Origin: Chaetomium olivaceum
Lineage: Eukaryota; Ascomycota; Sordariomycetes; Sordariales; Chaetomiaceae
Length of the DNA: 64,000 nt
Assembly (NCBI GenBank): GCA_039881045.1
Contig: JAYWVB010000001.1
Coordinates: 930,001-994,000 of the forward strand
Direction: 5' to 3'
Shown here: positions 22,585 through 33,942 of the stretch, in pieces
Layout: every line of letters begins with the position of its first letter
Position numbering within the stretch: the first letter of the stretch is position 1
Position numbers and translations under genes: made by a program
The notes under the pieces: model-generated
Told to the model about the DNA's origin: nothing
What the model saw: the letters and a program-made list of their open reading frames with translations, nothing else
Database searches by the model: none

Positions 22585-23564
22585 TTTTTGTTGTTTGGTT
22601 GATGTTGAGTATCTGTTGGGTGTTTGTTGGGTTGGTATGGGTTGGTTCGGTTGGCGCTTTTGGGTTTTGTTCGTTCGTTCGTTCGTTCGTTCGCGTGGAA
22701 TCGCTGTGGTCGGTTTGGTTTGGTTGTGATGTGTGGTGTTGTTTTGTCGATGGGCGGCTGCGCGCGCAAGGTCGACCGACAATCGGTAGGAAGTAGTTGT
22801 CAGTTTGCTCGGAGTGGCCGAATTACATATCGGCCGTGACCTGCAAGGCGACCGTTCGTGATGATGGTCAGTGGATGGCAATTGCCAGCGCGCAATGTTG
22901 TTGCGAGGTTTGGTTGTGGCTTTCGCTTGGCGATGGACAAAGCTCCAAAACTGGGAGAGCTTTGGCAGGTGTTGCACAGACGCGACTTTTTTGGCGGTTG
23001 TCCGCGCGCCTCGGCAAGTTCCGTCCACTTTTCGGATGGACTGCAGTTACAAGTACGAATTGTGTACGAATACATATCACAAATACATGTTTCGAGTAGG
23101 ACAGTCTGGTAACTCAGATAGGTATGCTCGCTCTACATTCCACCTCAATTTCGCTTCCAAAAACAATACAATCGCTTAAACGCTATGACTTAATCTCATA
23201 CACCACCGCCCTCAACTTTTCACCCATAAGATCATAGTACTACACATCACAAACTACACAGCAGGAAAGAAACAGAAGAGCAGAATAAAATGCATCTGGC
23301 TGGAGCAGGCCAAGTGATGAATTAGCTACCCATCGAGGGAACCGTAGGGTATCAAGAGAGGGCCGACCGCACCACCCAATGCCGCTCGTGCTTCTGAGAT
23401 ACATGACACATTATGTATGGGGTACTGGGGGAATGAGTGAACAAAGGAAAGCAACGTCGGCCACCGTATGGTCGAAGGGGGTATTTCAGGCAAAGCATGC
23501 GCCAAACGCGAAAGGAAATAGAGGGCGGCCTTCGTCGGTGCCAAGCGCATCTTGGCCACCCGGC
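22585..23564. other. Intergenic between the Boi-like gene and Nup85 (both minus strand)
   Basis: Should contain the Nup85 promoter and the 3' UTR of the SH3-SAM-PH gene. No other gene is supportable. Confidence 0.55.
22669..22692. repeat. (GTTC)6 microsatellite in the Nup85 leader
   Basis: Six perfect units lying 85-108 bp upstream of the Nup85 ATG on the minus strand, hence in the probable 5' UTR. Confidence 0.9.
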
Positions 23565-26500
23565 CTAACGTGGAACACAGAGCTTGTCTACGCGCTCTGC
23601 GGCAGCAACGACGTTGTCCTTCTCCGTCCCCAGCCCGAATCCTCTTGCCCCAGCGCTCTCGGGGTGCTGGAGCCCAAACTTCTCGAGTCCGGCAACCGCG
23701 CTGTCAAGCTCGCTGTAGATTCCGAGGCCGTTGCTGTCGGGATTAGCTGCGCCCGACCTTTCGTTGTTCTCGTCGGCGCCCTCCTCGAGGTTCATCAGAG
23801 CCGGGGGTCGGTGCCGCATCTGCCGGGCCTTTGCCAGCGAGATGGTGTTCTGCTGATACGTAGTCGTGATAGGCTGCGTGTCGTCGCGGTCGATCGTGGC
23901 CTTCATCAGAGCAGCCATCCACAGGCGGCCTTGTTTGATGTTCGGTACTGCAAAGTAGTGGACCGTGGGCTTCGTAAAGTTGACTGCGCGAGAAAGACCG
24001 GCGCGAGGGGGGACGAGTTTGAAGATGAAGATGGAGTCAGACTCTTGGATGGGGTCGCGTTCGGCGTCGGCTGCTGCGAGAGTCGTCATGTGGCTCCCGG
24101 CCGGCATCGCGGGCGTGCTCGAGGCCCCCGTGAGCGTAGCAAGGAGGCCGGTGAGCCGCTCGTTGTCGGCGGGAAGTACTCTGTGGAATGAGATATCGAT
24201 CAGTCCCCTTTCCTGGTCGTCGTCCTCCGAGTAGTAGTAGGCCAGGCGTCTGCCCTTGAGAACAAAGAGGCGGGGCTTCCAAGTCGTCATGAGATTGGCG
24301 CTTCTCTTCTTCATCCAACCGGTATAGTCGGCGTCTTTCATGGCTTCCAGAGGGCTAATCTTCTGGAGGCCACGCGTGTATGCGCTGGTCTCTTGCTTCT
24401 TCTTGCGGCTGTTCCGGCTGGGCGCCGTTGTTGCTGTGCTCGGGCTCTTGGTGTCGGGAGACTCTAGATCGAAACTCTGACCCCCAGAAGGCGTGCTAGA
24501 CCCCGTGCGGGCTGGCGAGTACATGGGCGATTCCTTGAGAGGCGACTCCACGGGTGACAGCTTCGCTCGTTCGCTACCCGTAATAGCATCCGAGGCTGCC
24601 CGTAACCCGCCGAGCCCACTCCGCAGCATCATGCTCACGTTGAAGTCGGGATGGTTGACTTGGCTCAGCCGTTTGATGGCGGACTTGGGCGAGGATCGGG
24701 ACTGATCCGACGAATTACTGTCCAGCCTGGTGACGGTAGGGTTCATAGACTCCTTGGAACCGGTCATGTGGCGTAGCGAGTCGGTGGTAGCCATGGACGG
24801 CGTGCGCTTCGAGACGCCGTAGTATTTCTGTGCTGCCGAGGAGAGCGACGATTCGCGCATCGAGTCTACGCTTCCGAGCCGAGAATGCCTCGAGAGTGCC
24901 GTGGCGCTGCGCACCCGCTGCTCCTCGGCATAGCTCGCCTTTGGTGAGGTTTGAGTGCTCTCGCGCTTTTTCAAAACGTTGCGTCGCCGAGCGTCGGCAT
25001 CGGTGCCGGAAAAGTAGCCACGGTCCATCTCGACAGCCGAATCCTGGAGCTCGGCAGCCCGTCCGCCAATCGCGTCTTGGTGCCCTGCGGATGACAGGGG
25101 ACGGGGCGAATAATTTGAAGCACCTCCCAGAGTCCAATTCCGATCGAAAGAGGGCTGCTTCTTATGCGGGGCGTTTTGCTGCAAGAAAGTACCGCTCATG
25201 GATGCCTTGGCGGGTATGGAAGAATTAGGATTGGCGCCTTGGATGCGGAAATCGGTGGATGAGTGGCGGCGGGAGTGGTGCAAATCTCGGACGGATGCAG
25301 CCGAGGGCCGTTTGTCGTGGAACGCGCGGGTCGGGCTCTCTATAAGAGGGGAAACGGGTGACACGGGTTCATAAGGTTCGGGTTTGGTCGTTTGTGACGT
25401 GCGTTTGGTCGTGACCGAAAGGGACGTGTCGCTGAGGGGGGCAAACCGCGGGCCCGAGCTCGTGATGGTATTCGTTCTGCTCCGAACCCTGCCAACATCC
25501 GAACCCGCATCGCTTCCGTAATTTTGCGTGTTCCTGCCTGTGCTTAGCACCTGCCCGGTCACCTGGTCCTGCAACTGCTTGATTTTTTGCCACGTCTTCA
25601 ACCTTCTCCCGACGGACCCTAGGTCCAGCGCTTTGATGAACACGGACGTCTGGTCCATCCCTAGAATCACCTCGCCCGTGATTTCTTGGTCCCTAAATAC
25701 TTCACAGTGATGCTTCTCCACGCCGGCGGTAAACAGATACTCGGCAACTTGGTCGGCGTTCCACGATTCGACCTCTTGGCGCGTGTGAATCGCCTCCTCC
25801 TCTTCGTCTGTCTCTTCGCCCTGGATGTACGATATTCTGTGACCCATATGCGAGCTGTACTCACTGCCCGAGTCGTTACCGTTCCGGGCCGATGCGCCAA
25901 CTTGCGGCGAGTTCAAATCCGTGATGTGCTCGTCGATTACGTTCAGGGTGTCGTGTAGGACATGGCTGTCTGAGCTCGTAGCGGGGCGCGTTGTGTTGCC
26001 GAGGCCGGAGCCTATATTCGCTGGCACACTGCTAGTTGATGGTGGAGGAATGCTGCTGGCGGTACTTGTTGACTGGAACGAACTAATGGGGGTTACGGCT
26101 GCGACGGGGTTTGACTCGGGAACGGGAGTAGTAGTATGGTCGTCTTCTGCGCGGGGGCTAGCAGCAGGCGTTGTCTGCTCGGTGGACGCCTCTGCTAGCG
26201 GCGTAAGGGGCGCCTTCGGTGGTGAGAAGGCCGAGATGTTGACCATGTTCTTAGGCGCTGGTCGCGTATACACTTTTCCATGTCAGCCGAGAAGGTATCT
26301 TGACGCACCGAGGCAGACCTCAGGGAACCTACCCTCTGGGAACAGGCCACTGTTTCCATTGGCCATGTGCTTGCCCAAGTACCACCCATCCCCAAACTCG
26401 TCGTCGCGCTCGAGAAGCTCTACGCGGTCGCCCTTTGCTAGGCTCAACTCGTCGGAACTGCGGGCTTGGAAATCATCTGCGAGCGAGGGGAAGTGTCAGC

Positions 26501-26677
26501 CATTGTTCGTGACCCGAAGAACCGCAAGCATTGCGGCACTGCAGTTTTGCTGCATCGCTGGACCAAGCAATACGCAGTCGAGGCATTGGCGCCCGAATAC
26601 GCGGGGCACAAGGGCAACTCACGGATAACGAGCAGAGTATCGCCCACGTCGGGCTTGTTTGAATTGGAAGCCGCCAT
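23565..26677 (-). CDS. SH3-SAM-PH polarity protein (Boi1/Boi2/Pob1 family)
   Basis: Three exons on the minus strand, 26677-26623, 26476-26333 and 26272-23565, with matching phases, give 968 aa. An SH3 domain occupies about residues 14-67 (VIHDFQARSSDELSL, GDGWYLGKHMANGNSGLFPEVY) and is interrupted by both introns. A SAM domain lies at about 234-301 (VESWNADQVAEYLFTAGVEKH to RLKTWQKIKQL). A PH domain lies at about 714-860 (YTGWMKKRSANLMTTWKPR, LFVLKGRRLAYYYSEDDDQ, LWMAALMKATI). The linkers are Ser/Pro-rich and probably phosphorylated. This domain order is that of yeast Boi1/Boi2 and fission-yeast Pob1, which sit at growth sites, bind Cdc42 and exocyst components and promote vesicle fusion. In a hyphal fungus a role at the tip is inferred. 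The reading frame is uninterrupted over 2.7 kb. Confidence 0.93.
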
Positions 26678-28624
26678 GGTCGTCCCTCGATGGCAGCGGG
26701 CTGGCTGCGCGGGTGCGTCTGGAGGGAAATAGTGATATCAGACTTGAGGGCAGCACGATCGGGGTTGCGGTTCACAGGGAACGCCGAGGCCGGAAAAGGT
26801 GTCGCCAAAATGAGAGGGGAGGCGTTTTCGGCTGTCGGACAGACGGGGGCGTTGAGGGGTGGTTGTCGCAAAAACCAGACCCAGATTCAAGAAGGCGAGG
26901 TCAAGAGGGGGGTTCAGGGCCGCGAACGGGGCCTTGATTCGACCAGGGGCGGACCAATCTAAGCGGGACCGGCAGGCGGCGGAGAAACGTGAAATGCAGA
27001 AGGCGCACGGCGTGGTGTCACTCCCATGATCTACCAAGTATGTGCCGCGCTGCAAACACGTTGTTGGATCTATTTCCAGGGACGGCGCTTGGCGGGTATT
27101 CGTACTCGAGGGTGCTGTGGGTTCCCAGGTGGGATGGGGCGCTTGGGGGTTAAGGTTCTTTGGTCGTTCGCGGCAAGACGGGACCACGTAAGGTCGTAGA
27201 CGTTGGGGGTTGGATGGGGCTGAAGCATTCGGCGGCGGCGGCGGCGGCACCCGGGCTTCCGTCGCTGATTGGGGGAGCACTCAGGCAATTAACGGAAGAG
27301 GGGTGCGTGGGTTGCCGTTATTGGGTCCTTCTCCAAAGCGGCGCCGTCACACCTTACACGGCGAAGTCGAAACAAGTCGGAGCTTGAGATAGTCAGAGGG
27401 AACTGGTCCCCGAGAGGTGTCGTTGAGAAAACTTCTCGTCTAGGATGAACGCTGGTAAGGATGATCTCGGTTAGACACGTCAATTCAGCGCCTGTGCTTT
27501 TGGCGTCTTTAGCTGAAAAACCCTGGATGAAGGTTCGCAACTATGGGTCCACTTAGTCGAACAGCCAGCATCCCAGTGGCCAGACCCTGGACCTCGAAGC
27601 AGGGTTGGAACGAGGGTTCGGTAAGGTACGAATATCCCAACTCGAGAGCAATGTATTCCGTCTTTATTTTCTATACACAGTACACTCGCTGAGAAGGAAT
27701 GCACGTGCGAACTTCTTCTCCCGCTCTTAAATCTTGACGTTGCTCGAAGGCTGGCTATAACATGAAAATACCGGCGTTTACTCACCAACCACAACATGGT
27801 CCAAGAAAAGAAACGGTGCTAAGACGGCGCAGCTGCGCAACTGTTGCCTGCATCAGCCAGGCGGATGGGGGGTTGCGGCGCCACTATGCCTATGCGGCTG
27901 GGAGTGTGGACAATGCATTAGCAGGGGAAAGCCACGCGAGATAACCTTGTCTTTTGCTTCTCGCGTGTACACTCCATGGAAAGAATGCAGCCCAGTCCCC
28001 GCCGTCGGGGATAACATCGCTAAAAAGGGTGGCCTTGGGTGTGGAACTGGATGAAGCCTTACATGGTGTACTTCTTGGGTGACCTCTGGATGTCATATCC
28101 CGATCGTATGCTGTTGTGGCATGTGTGCATCCACACAAGATGGCTCGCATTGCTGTAGTCATCATATGCCTCATTCGCACCGTAAACCAGTCGGGTGTCT
28201 ACATCTATCTGCATTTTGTTGAATTTACACATGCCAATCCCCACAATTAACTCACGGGCAGCCCGGCGTGCCGGCAAATGAACCCCTGCGGGTTCCCCAG
28301 CTTCGGCGTCGGCCCGCTTCTGGCCTTCAACCCGCCTTGAGCCTCGGCAACTCCTTCAGGTCATCTCATCGCCAAAATATGGCATCTCTCCGGGATTCAA
28401 CATCGGCGAACAATCCGTCAGATTTTACACCATCACCGTTTCAAGAACTGCCACCGTAGCCGCCAACCTCAATATTCCAGTCCCAAGTAACACCACACTG
28501 CGCCGCATTCGTCCAACCTCACCCTCGCCCCTCGCACTCGCTCACAGCACTGTACCCCTACTCCATTGGATCAACCCGCCTCCCCGCCGCGGACAGGACA
28601 AGCAACAACACCAAAGCAGCAAAC
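26678..28624. other. Divergent promoter interval between Boi-like and dienoyl-CoA isomerase genes
   Basis: 1.9 kb without a recognisable gene. It should contain both promoters, since the flanking genes diverge. Several 60-180-codon frames on both strands lack motifs. Confidence 0.5.
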
Positions 28625-29645
28625 ATGGCCCCCCAAGCGCAGCCCCTACCGGCCTACGCCCACTACGAGCACTACCTGATCACGACCCCGGCCCCCTTCG
28701 TCGCACACGTCGAGATCAACCGCCCATCCAAGCTCAACGCCTTCCACGAGGCCATGTGGCTGGAGCTGCGCGCTGTGTTCCGGCAGCTGTCGGGCGACGC
28801 CGACGTGCGCGCCGTGGTGCTGTCGGGCGCCGGCGACCGCGCCTTCACGGCCGGGCTGGACGTCACGGCGGCGAGCGAGGGCGGGCTGCTGTCCGGGGAG
28901 AAAGGTCTGGATGGGGCGCGGATGGCGGCGAGGTTGAGGAGGCATATCGCGGAGTTTCAGGAGTGCATAACGGCGGTGGAGAGGTGTGAGAAGCGTAGGT
29001 CTTTTTTATTTTATTTTTATTTTTTACTCGGTGTTTGCCTTTTTTCAACTTTACTCCAGGTGTAAGTAAGCGGCTGACGGTGTGACCCCCGTTAGCTGTG
29101 ATCTGCGTCATGCACGGTATCGCCATCGGGCTGGCTATCGATATCTCGTGCTGCGCCGATATCCGGGTATGCGCCAAGGATGCGCGGTTTGCCGTCAAAG
29201 AGGTCGACATCGGGCTGGCGGCGGATATTGGCACCCTCGCGCGCTTGCCCAAAGCGGTAGGCAGCCAGTCCTGGGTCAAGGACGTCTGTCTGACGGCGCG
29301 CGGCTTTGACGCGGCCGAGGCGCTCGCTGTGGGTTTTGTGAGCCAGGTGCACGAGTCCAAGGCTGCCGCGCTGGCCGCGGCCGTCAAGACGGCCGGGTTC
29401 CTCGCCTCCAAGAGCCCTGTGGCTGTGCAGGGGACCAAGGAATTGCTCAACCACAGCCGGGACCACGCGGTCGAGGACAGTACGTATTTGCCTTGCCACC
29501 GCATGGTGTTTGTTCTCGGGACTAACAAATTGCAGATCTGAGGTACACGGGCGTCTGGAATGCCGCCGCCCTCCAGACCAACGATGTGGCGGCCGCGCTC
29601 ATGTCGGGTCTGCAGAAGAAAAAGCCTACGTTTGAGAAGCTTTGA
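28625..29645 (+). CDS. ECH1: Delta3,5-delta2,4-dienoyl-CoA isomerase (enoyl-CoA hydratase/isomerase family)
   Basis: Exons 28625-28994, 29096-29479 and 29536-29645 give 287 aa with all phases consistent. Crotonase-fold motifs are present: INRPSKLNAFHEAMW, SGAGDRAFTAGLD (CoA/oxyanion region), VICVMHGIAIGLAIDI and DIRVCAKDARFAVKEVDIG. The three acidic residues typical of Ech1-type dienoyl-CoA isomerases can be placed: Asp in CADIR, Glu in VKEVD, and Asp in AADIGTLARLP. This separates it from ordinary hydratases, which have a Glu pair. The reaction shifts double bonds during beta-oxidation of unsaturated fatty acids. The C-terminus ends PTFEKL, only a weak match to a peroxisomal PTS1, so location is uncertain. 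It is convergent with Tfb5, with 228 bp between stops. Confidence 0.92.
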
Positions 29646-29873
29646 GAACCAGACGTGGTCTAAGGATGTGTAATTATATGCGGGGGTGGCACTTTCCCCC
29701 GAGTTGTAGAGTGCGTGCCTATTGATACACAATCATGAACATCGTTATTCGTAGCGGCCTGAACCTGCATCTGCCAAATCCTCGCTGTAAAACTGCCGAA
29801 CTAGACACCGCACCTCTCTTTGATACGGGTTCTAGTTGGGGAAACGATATCTTCGGGCCGTCTTGATCTTCTC

Positions 29874-30212
29874 CTATTCACTGTCCTCCAACGGTTCCTC
29901 TGGCCGGTACGTCTCCCGGAGGCGCTGCCCACCGCCATCAGCCTCGTTCAACAGGATGTGCAGAAACACACGAGACTCACCTCCTCGAGCTTGGATTTCA
30001 ACACTTGCAGCATTGTCTCTTTGACAAACAGATGCGTTTCATCCAGGTCTTCGATGATGAAGTCGTGGTGATGGGTGCTGTCGATGTGCACAAGGATCGA
30101 CTTGATGGCGGGCTCACACTCCACGAGCACACCTTTGTTTGGGGCATCAGCCATCGAATTGATTCATCGTTTTCATACATAATACGTGCTTACCCCGGAC
30201 GGCCTTGACCAT
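29874..30212 (-). CDS. TFB5: TFIIH subunit Tfb5 (GTF2H5/TTDA homologue)
   Basis: Three short exons, 30212-30194, 30132-29981 and 29924-29874, encode 73 aa, the usual length. The first exon has only 19 bases (MVKAVR plus one base). It is needed to give the family start MVKAVRGVLVECEPAIKS; starting at the ATG inside intron 1 would replace it with an unrelated leader. Further landmarks are HDFIIEDLDETHLFV and the C-terminal KLEERLRETYRPEE. Tfb5 stabilises the TFIIH core by pairing with Tfb2, and is needed for nucleotide excision repair and efficient transcription initiation. Half of the coding length is outside a single open frame, so automated calling could easily miss or mis-start this gene. 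Confidence 0.93.
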
Positions 30213-30864
30213 CTTTGCGGCTTACACTCAGTGAGCTACAATTTTATTGATGGTTGAGGTCGAAATGAGTCGTCAAGAATTCGTTGTTTTCAGGTCGACG
30301 ATGAATTAATTAATTGGTCATTGGCCATGCAAGATGCAGCTTCTGCCTGTGAAGGCGGCGAAGGTCTGCCAAGGCTCGGTCCATGTCCCGATTCTTTCTT
30401 CTTTGAGACTGCGCCCAATTCAAGTGACCCACTTTAAACATGGGCTTTTCTTGTGAGTTTGTCTCTTTCCTTCGTCTGTTGTTGATGTGTTTCAACATGA
30501 GTCCCAAGCAACTGCCACCCTCTGGTGCCTCTACTACGCCGCCAACTGCTCCGCCCCCAAAACCCTAGGTAGGAAGCACACAATTTTGCCCCGAGTGATC
30601 TATGAATATGTTAGGTATCCCATGGAAGGATTCCGCTCGCCAACCCTTCAAAAGGATGCGCAGCGAAATGCCTCTTCCGGATGCGCATTGATATTTCATT
30701 TTCCAGGTTTGAATCCTCCAACCAAGAATCGAGCATGTATCAAGGGGCATCGTCAGGCTGCCACCTAGCTTTTTAAGGGCGAGTTTCCTCTTCATTTGTT
30801 TCATCCCATCTTCTCTCTTGTAACCACACAGTCGTTGAATCCACGAGTCGGGAAAGCTGCCAAA
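30213..30864. other. Divergent promoter interval, Tfb5 and GPI-anchored wall protein
   Basis: 650 bp between divergently transcribed genes; no other gene is supportable. Confidence 0.5.
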
Positions 30865-31809
30865 ATGCACCCACGCTTTTCATTGATCACTTTGCTCGCG
30901 GCAACAGCCGCGTCGGCTGCAGTCACCGACCCTGCTCCGGCCCCAGTCGGCCTCACGCCGGCGCTAGCCCCGGGCCCGGCACTCGACGCCCGGCAAAACC
31001 CACCACCACCACCGCCACCACCACCACCACCACCACCACCGCCGCCGCCGCCGCCACCGAACCCAACACTCCCAAACCCAAGCCCGCCAAACCCATCCCT
31101 ACCGAACATAGACATCCCAGAACCTTCTGGCCCAAACCCGAACCCATCCCCGCCAAACCCATCAGACCCAAACCCGTCACCACCCAACCCAACCCCACCA
31201 ACAAACCTACCAACGGGCTTGCCAACCCTGCCATCCCTCTCCCGGCCCCCCATCTCGCTCTTCTCCCTCCCCACCAGCTGCAGCACCTCCCTCTCCTCGC
31301 TGATCACCGCCCTGCCCACCCCGGCCACCACGGAGCACCCCGACCTGCCCGCCTGGGCCTCCACCGCCGCGCCCATCCAGCGCGTCCTGTCCGTCATCAC
31401 CAACAACTACGCCTACCGCGACATCGGCGACGACGCCGTCGCCTGGTGCGCTGCCGCCGCCGCCGTCGTCACCCCGCCCGCGTCCCTGTCCGCCGCCTAC
31501 TCGCAGTATCTCGACCAGGTCCAGAGCTGGCGCTATGATGTGGAGGGCCGCGCCTATGAGCTCGCGGCGAAGTGTGGCTACCAGGTTGGGCTGGCCGCCG
31601 AGATGTTGATGGCCACGGAGGCGGCCATGTGCACGAGTGGGCTGGCGGCGAGCGTCACGCCGTTTAAGACGGCGGGGGTCGGGGAGGGGCTGGGGGGTGG
31701 TGAGGATGAGAGTGGTGATGGGGAGAATGCGGCTGGGAGGGTGGCTGGTGCTGGGAGGGCGGTGGTGGTGGGTGCGGTTGTTGTTGGGGGATTGATGGTG
31801 TTTTTGTAA
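30865..31809 (+). CDS. GPI-anchored, proline-rich cell-surface protein
   Basis: A single exon of 314 aa from ATG 30865. The first 19 residues are a signal peptide (basic start, then SLITLLAATAASA). An unbroken run of 20 prolines follows at about residues 46-65, then imperfect PNPSPPNPS-type repeats to about 125. A compact region of about 140 residues with paired cysteines comes next (TSCSTSL, AWCAAAAA, AKCGYQ, AMCTSG). The C-terminus is a Gly/Ala small-residue site followed by a hydrophobic tail (RAVVVGAVVVGGLMVFL), the pattern of a GPI-attachment signal. The protein is therefore likely secreted and attached to plasma membrane or wall. No catalytic motif is visible. The proline run should form a stiff polyproline helix spacing the Cys domain from its surroundings. 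Function beyond wall or surface structure is unknown. Confidence 0.85.
   Translation: MHPRFSLITLLAATAASAAVTDPAPAPVGLTPALAPGPALDARQNPPPPPPPPPPPPPPPPPPPPNPTLPNPSPPNPSLPNIDIPEPSGPNPNPSPPNPSDPNPSPPNPTPPTNLPTGLPTLPSLSRPPISLFSLPTSCSTSLSSLITALPTPATTEHPDLPAWASTAAPIQRVLSVITNNYAYRDIGDDAVAWCAAAAAVVTPPASLSAAYSQYLDQVQSWRYDVEGRAYELAAKCGYQVGLAAEMLMATEAAMCTSGLAASVTPFKTAGVGEGLGGGEDESGDGENAAGRVAGAGRAVVVGAVVVGGLMVFL
31000..31059 (+). repeat. CCN trinucleotide run encoding 20 prolines
   Basis: Twenty consecutive CCA/CCG codons; the switch from CCA to CCG blocks inside the run suggests separate expansions. Confidence 0.95.
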
Positions 31810-32134
31810 GTGAGTGGGTTGGTGAGTGAGTGAGTGTTTGAGAGGTCCGAGTAATATGCGGCGGGGACAGTTGGGATGAATGGAAGTTCACTCCGAGGGG
31901 GCGATAAGGTTACCCGGATAGCGGGACGTAGTGCCTAACAAGTCTTGTGCTCATGTGAGCGAGTGAACTTAAGAGTGGCATGTCCATGTCTAGTGTCTGT
32001 GCAAGCTGATCTAGAATCAGCACCTGTGCGCAGAGGCCTATCTATATTCTGCTCTTCGCTTCGTCCATCCATCCTTCACACTTCCTTCTCCACTTGCTGT
32101 GCAATCCTAAAACTTTAATTGCACTGCCGCCACA
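31810..32134. other. Intergenic, 3' of wall protein and 5' of mitochondrial-like gene
   Basis: 325 bp; it starts with a GTGAGTG-rich stretch after the stop codon. Nothing else seen. Confidence 0.5.
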
Positions 32135-32782
32135 ATGAGATTCTCCCCCCGTTCTGTCGTCACCGGCGCTTTCCGCTGCTCACGCGGTTTGTTTGCCCTC
32201 CCCGTCATCACCATTCTCAACACGCCCATCCTCATCCTCAACGAAACTAACAAATCCCTTGTCAGCGCCGCCCGTCTTAGGCCACTTCCCCCTCGCCCGC
32301 CGGGCTTTCACTACCACCATCCCCGTGCCCAACCGCCGCCGCTGGGGTCTCTACGACGACCTCGTCGTCGTCTACACGGCCGACGAGCTCCGGGACCAGG
32401 CAGCCAAACTGGAGCAAGAGCAGGCCGCGCTCAACGCCCGCATCGCCGAGCTGGACGCTCTGGTCGCGGATTTTGATCCCTACACCCGCGAGGATGTCCA
32501 GGATGCGCTGGTTGTTGCGTCCCGCGTGGCAGACCTGAAGCGCGCGGGCCATATTGCGTTGGACAGGGTTGTTCGGATGCGTGACCCTTCCAAGGCAGCA
32601 GCGGGTGGTGGTGCTGCTTTGCCGTCTGCTGGGGCCTCGTCAAAGGTTGATGGGTCTGTGGGAGGGAAGAGGCAGGGAGTGATTGCTTCACATTACAGTA
32701 AGGTTTGGTGTTGTCTGGGTTTGCTGGGCTGTTTCTAACGTAGGCAGTCAATGGTGTTCGTCACGAGACGGGCAAAAATTGA
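32135..32782 (+). CDS. Unknown protein with probable mitochondrial presequence and coiled coil
   Basis: I assemble three exons: 32135-32186, 32266-32697 and 32748-32782, for 172 aa. Intron 1 has a GTTTGT donor and CAG acceptor. Intron 2 has a GTAAGG donor, CTAAC branch site and CAG acceptor, and replaces a read-through tail with the short ending INGVRHETGKN. The N-terminus is rich in Arg and Ser and lacks acids (MRFSPRSVVTGAFRCSR, then LARRAFTTTIPVPNRRRWG), as in mitochondrial targeting sequences. Residues about 50-80 (ADELRDQAAKLEQEQAALNARIAEL) have heptad spacing and should form a coiled coil. I do not recognise a family. A small accessory protein of mitochondria is a guess from the leader only. 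Confidence 0.65.
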
Positions 32783-33942
32783 GGGGTGAGGGTGAGATTG
32801 GACATGGGCAGGGAGAGTGACGGCATGACCTTATGCGGGGGTAACAGGTAGCCATGGATGGGTCATGCTTCGTTTAGTTTGTTGGGGCGAACTGCCCAAC
32901 ATTCACCAAGTTATGTCATTGTATGATATATTGATAATTGAATTGTTAATCTCTCGCCTTGACCCTTTCTTTTCTCGCTTGGACTACTTTAAACGCTTTC
33001 GTCAGTCTAAGAGCACAGGCGTCGGCTGAAACAGTGACTAGAACCCTATAGTCAGGAGTAAAAGCCGTCTTCGATAGCGAGACGAAACCGGCAAACCAAC
33101 AGAAGGTATGGCGAGCATATTGTGCTTGTAGCTTTATGGAACAATGCCAACACCTTCTAACATTCCATCGTTTATCACATAATAAGAGAAGATTGGCGGA
33201 CTTGAACATGACAGTTGGCCAGGCCTCGATCTTGTTACGTCTCGGTGGTGGCGAAGGACATAGTCCATGGCTCAAACCGCCAAGAAGCTCGACGTCTTGC
33301 CCGGGTTGATGTTGTTAGTTAGGCCTCCGAAGTGCTTGATCTCGTTGTAACTGTCTAGTGTGATGCCGGCTCAAGGAGGATGCCAAGTTAGTCTTGAGCA
33401 ACGTAATAGTGTGGGTGTTGAGGCGGCGGTTTATGCTAAGGTTAATTATTTAGTCCGGTGCTCTCGCTCTCAATAGACATGTTATCCAAAGTGATAACGA
33501 CCACGAATACGACGATAGATATGATTAAGGCCGGACTGACTCTCAGACGCTCGGTCACTGAGCGGAAGCTGTCTGGCCCTCGGTGTCGGGCTCAAGCACC
33601 GACTGGCACAGATGTAGGTGCTCATGGTGTCTTTCATGCTCGGTCAGCACGCACGTCCCTAGGAATACTAGATCCGTGATGTCTCGCGCGAACCTTATAA
33701 ACCAGAAGAACCAATTAAACCAGAAGAACCTTATAAACCTCGAGAACCTTAAACCTCGAGAACCTTAAGAACCTCATGATCTTCCGCCCTATAAATACTT
33801 CGCCAGCCTCCCAGTTCTTGCTGAGCTTTTTGCACCTTTCCACATCTTTTCCTCTGCTTCTGTCCAGACCACCAAAGCAGAACTTCCCCTTTTTTCCCCC
33901 TCCTTTCGTCTGTATACTCGTATACAGGCCAACAAAAACAAC
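32783..33942. other. Intergenic, AT-richer interval
   Basis: 1.16 kb. At 33700-33770 there is a local tandem of AACCTTAAACCTCGAGA-like units (imperfect, three to four copies). No supportable gene. Confidence 0.5.

Noticed and set aside
28059..28277. 72-codon minus-strand frame with balanced composition
   Set aside because: Too short, without motif or splice context, and it lies in a divergent promoter interval.
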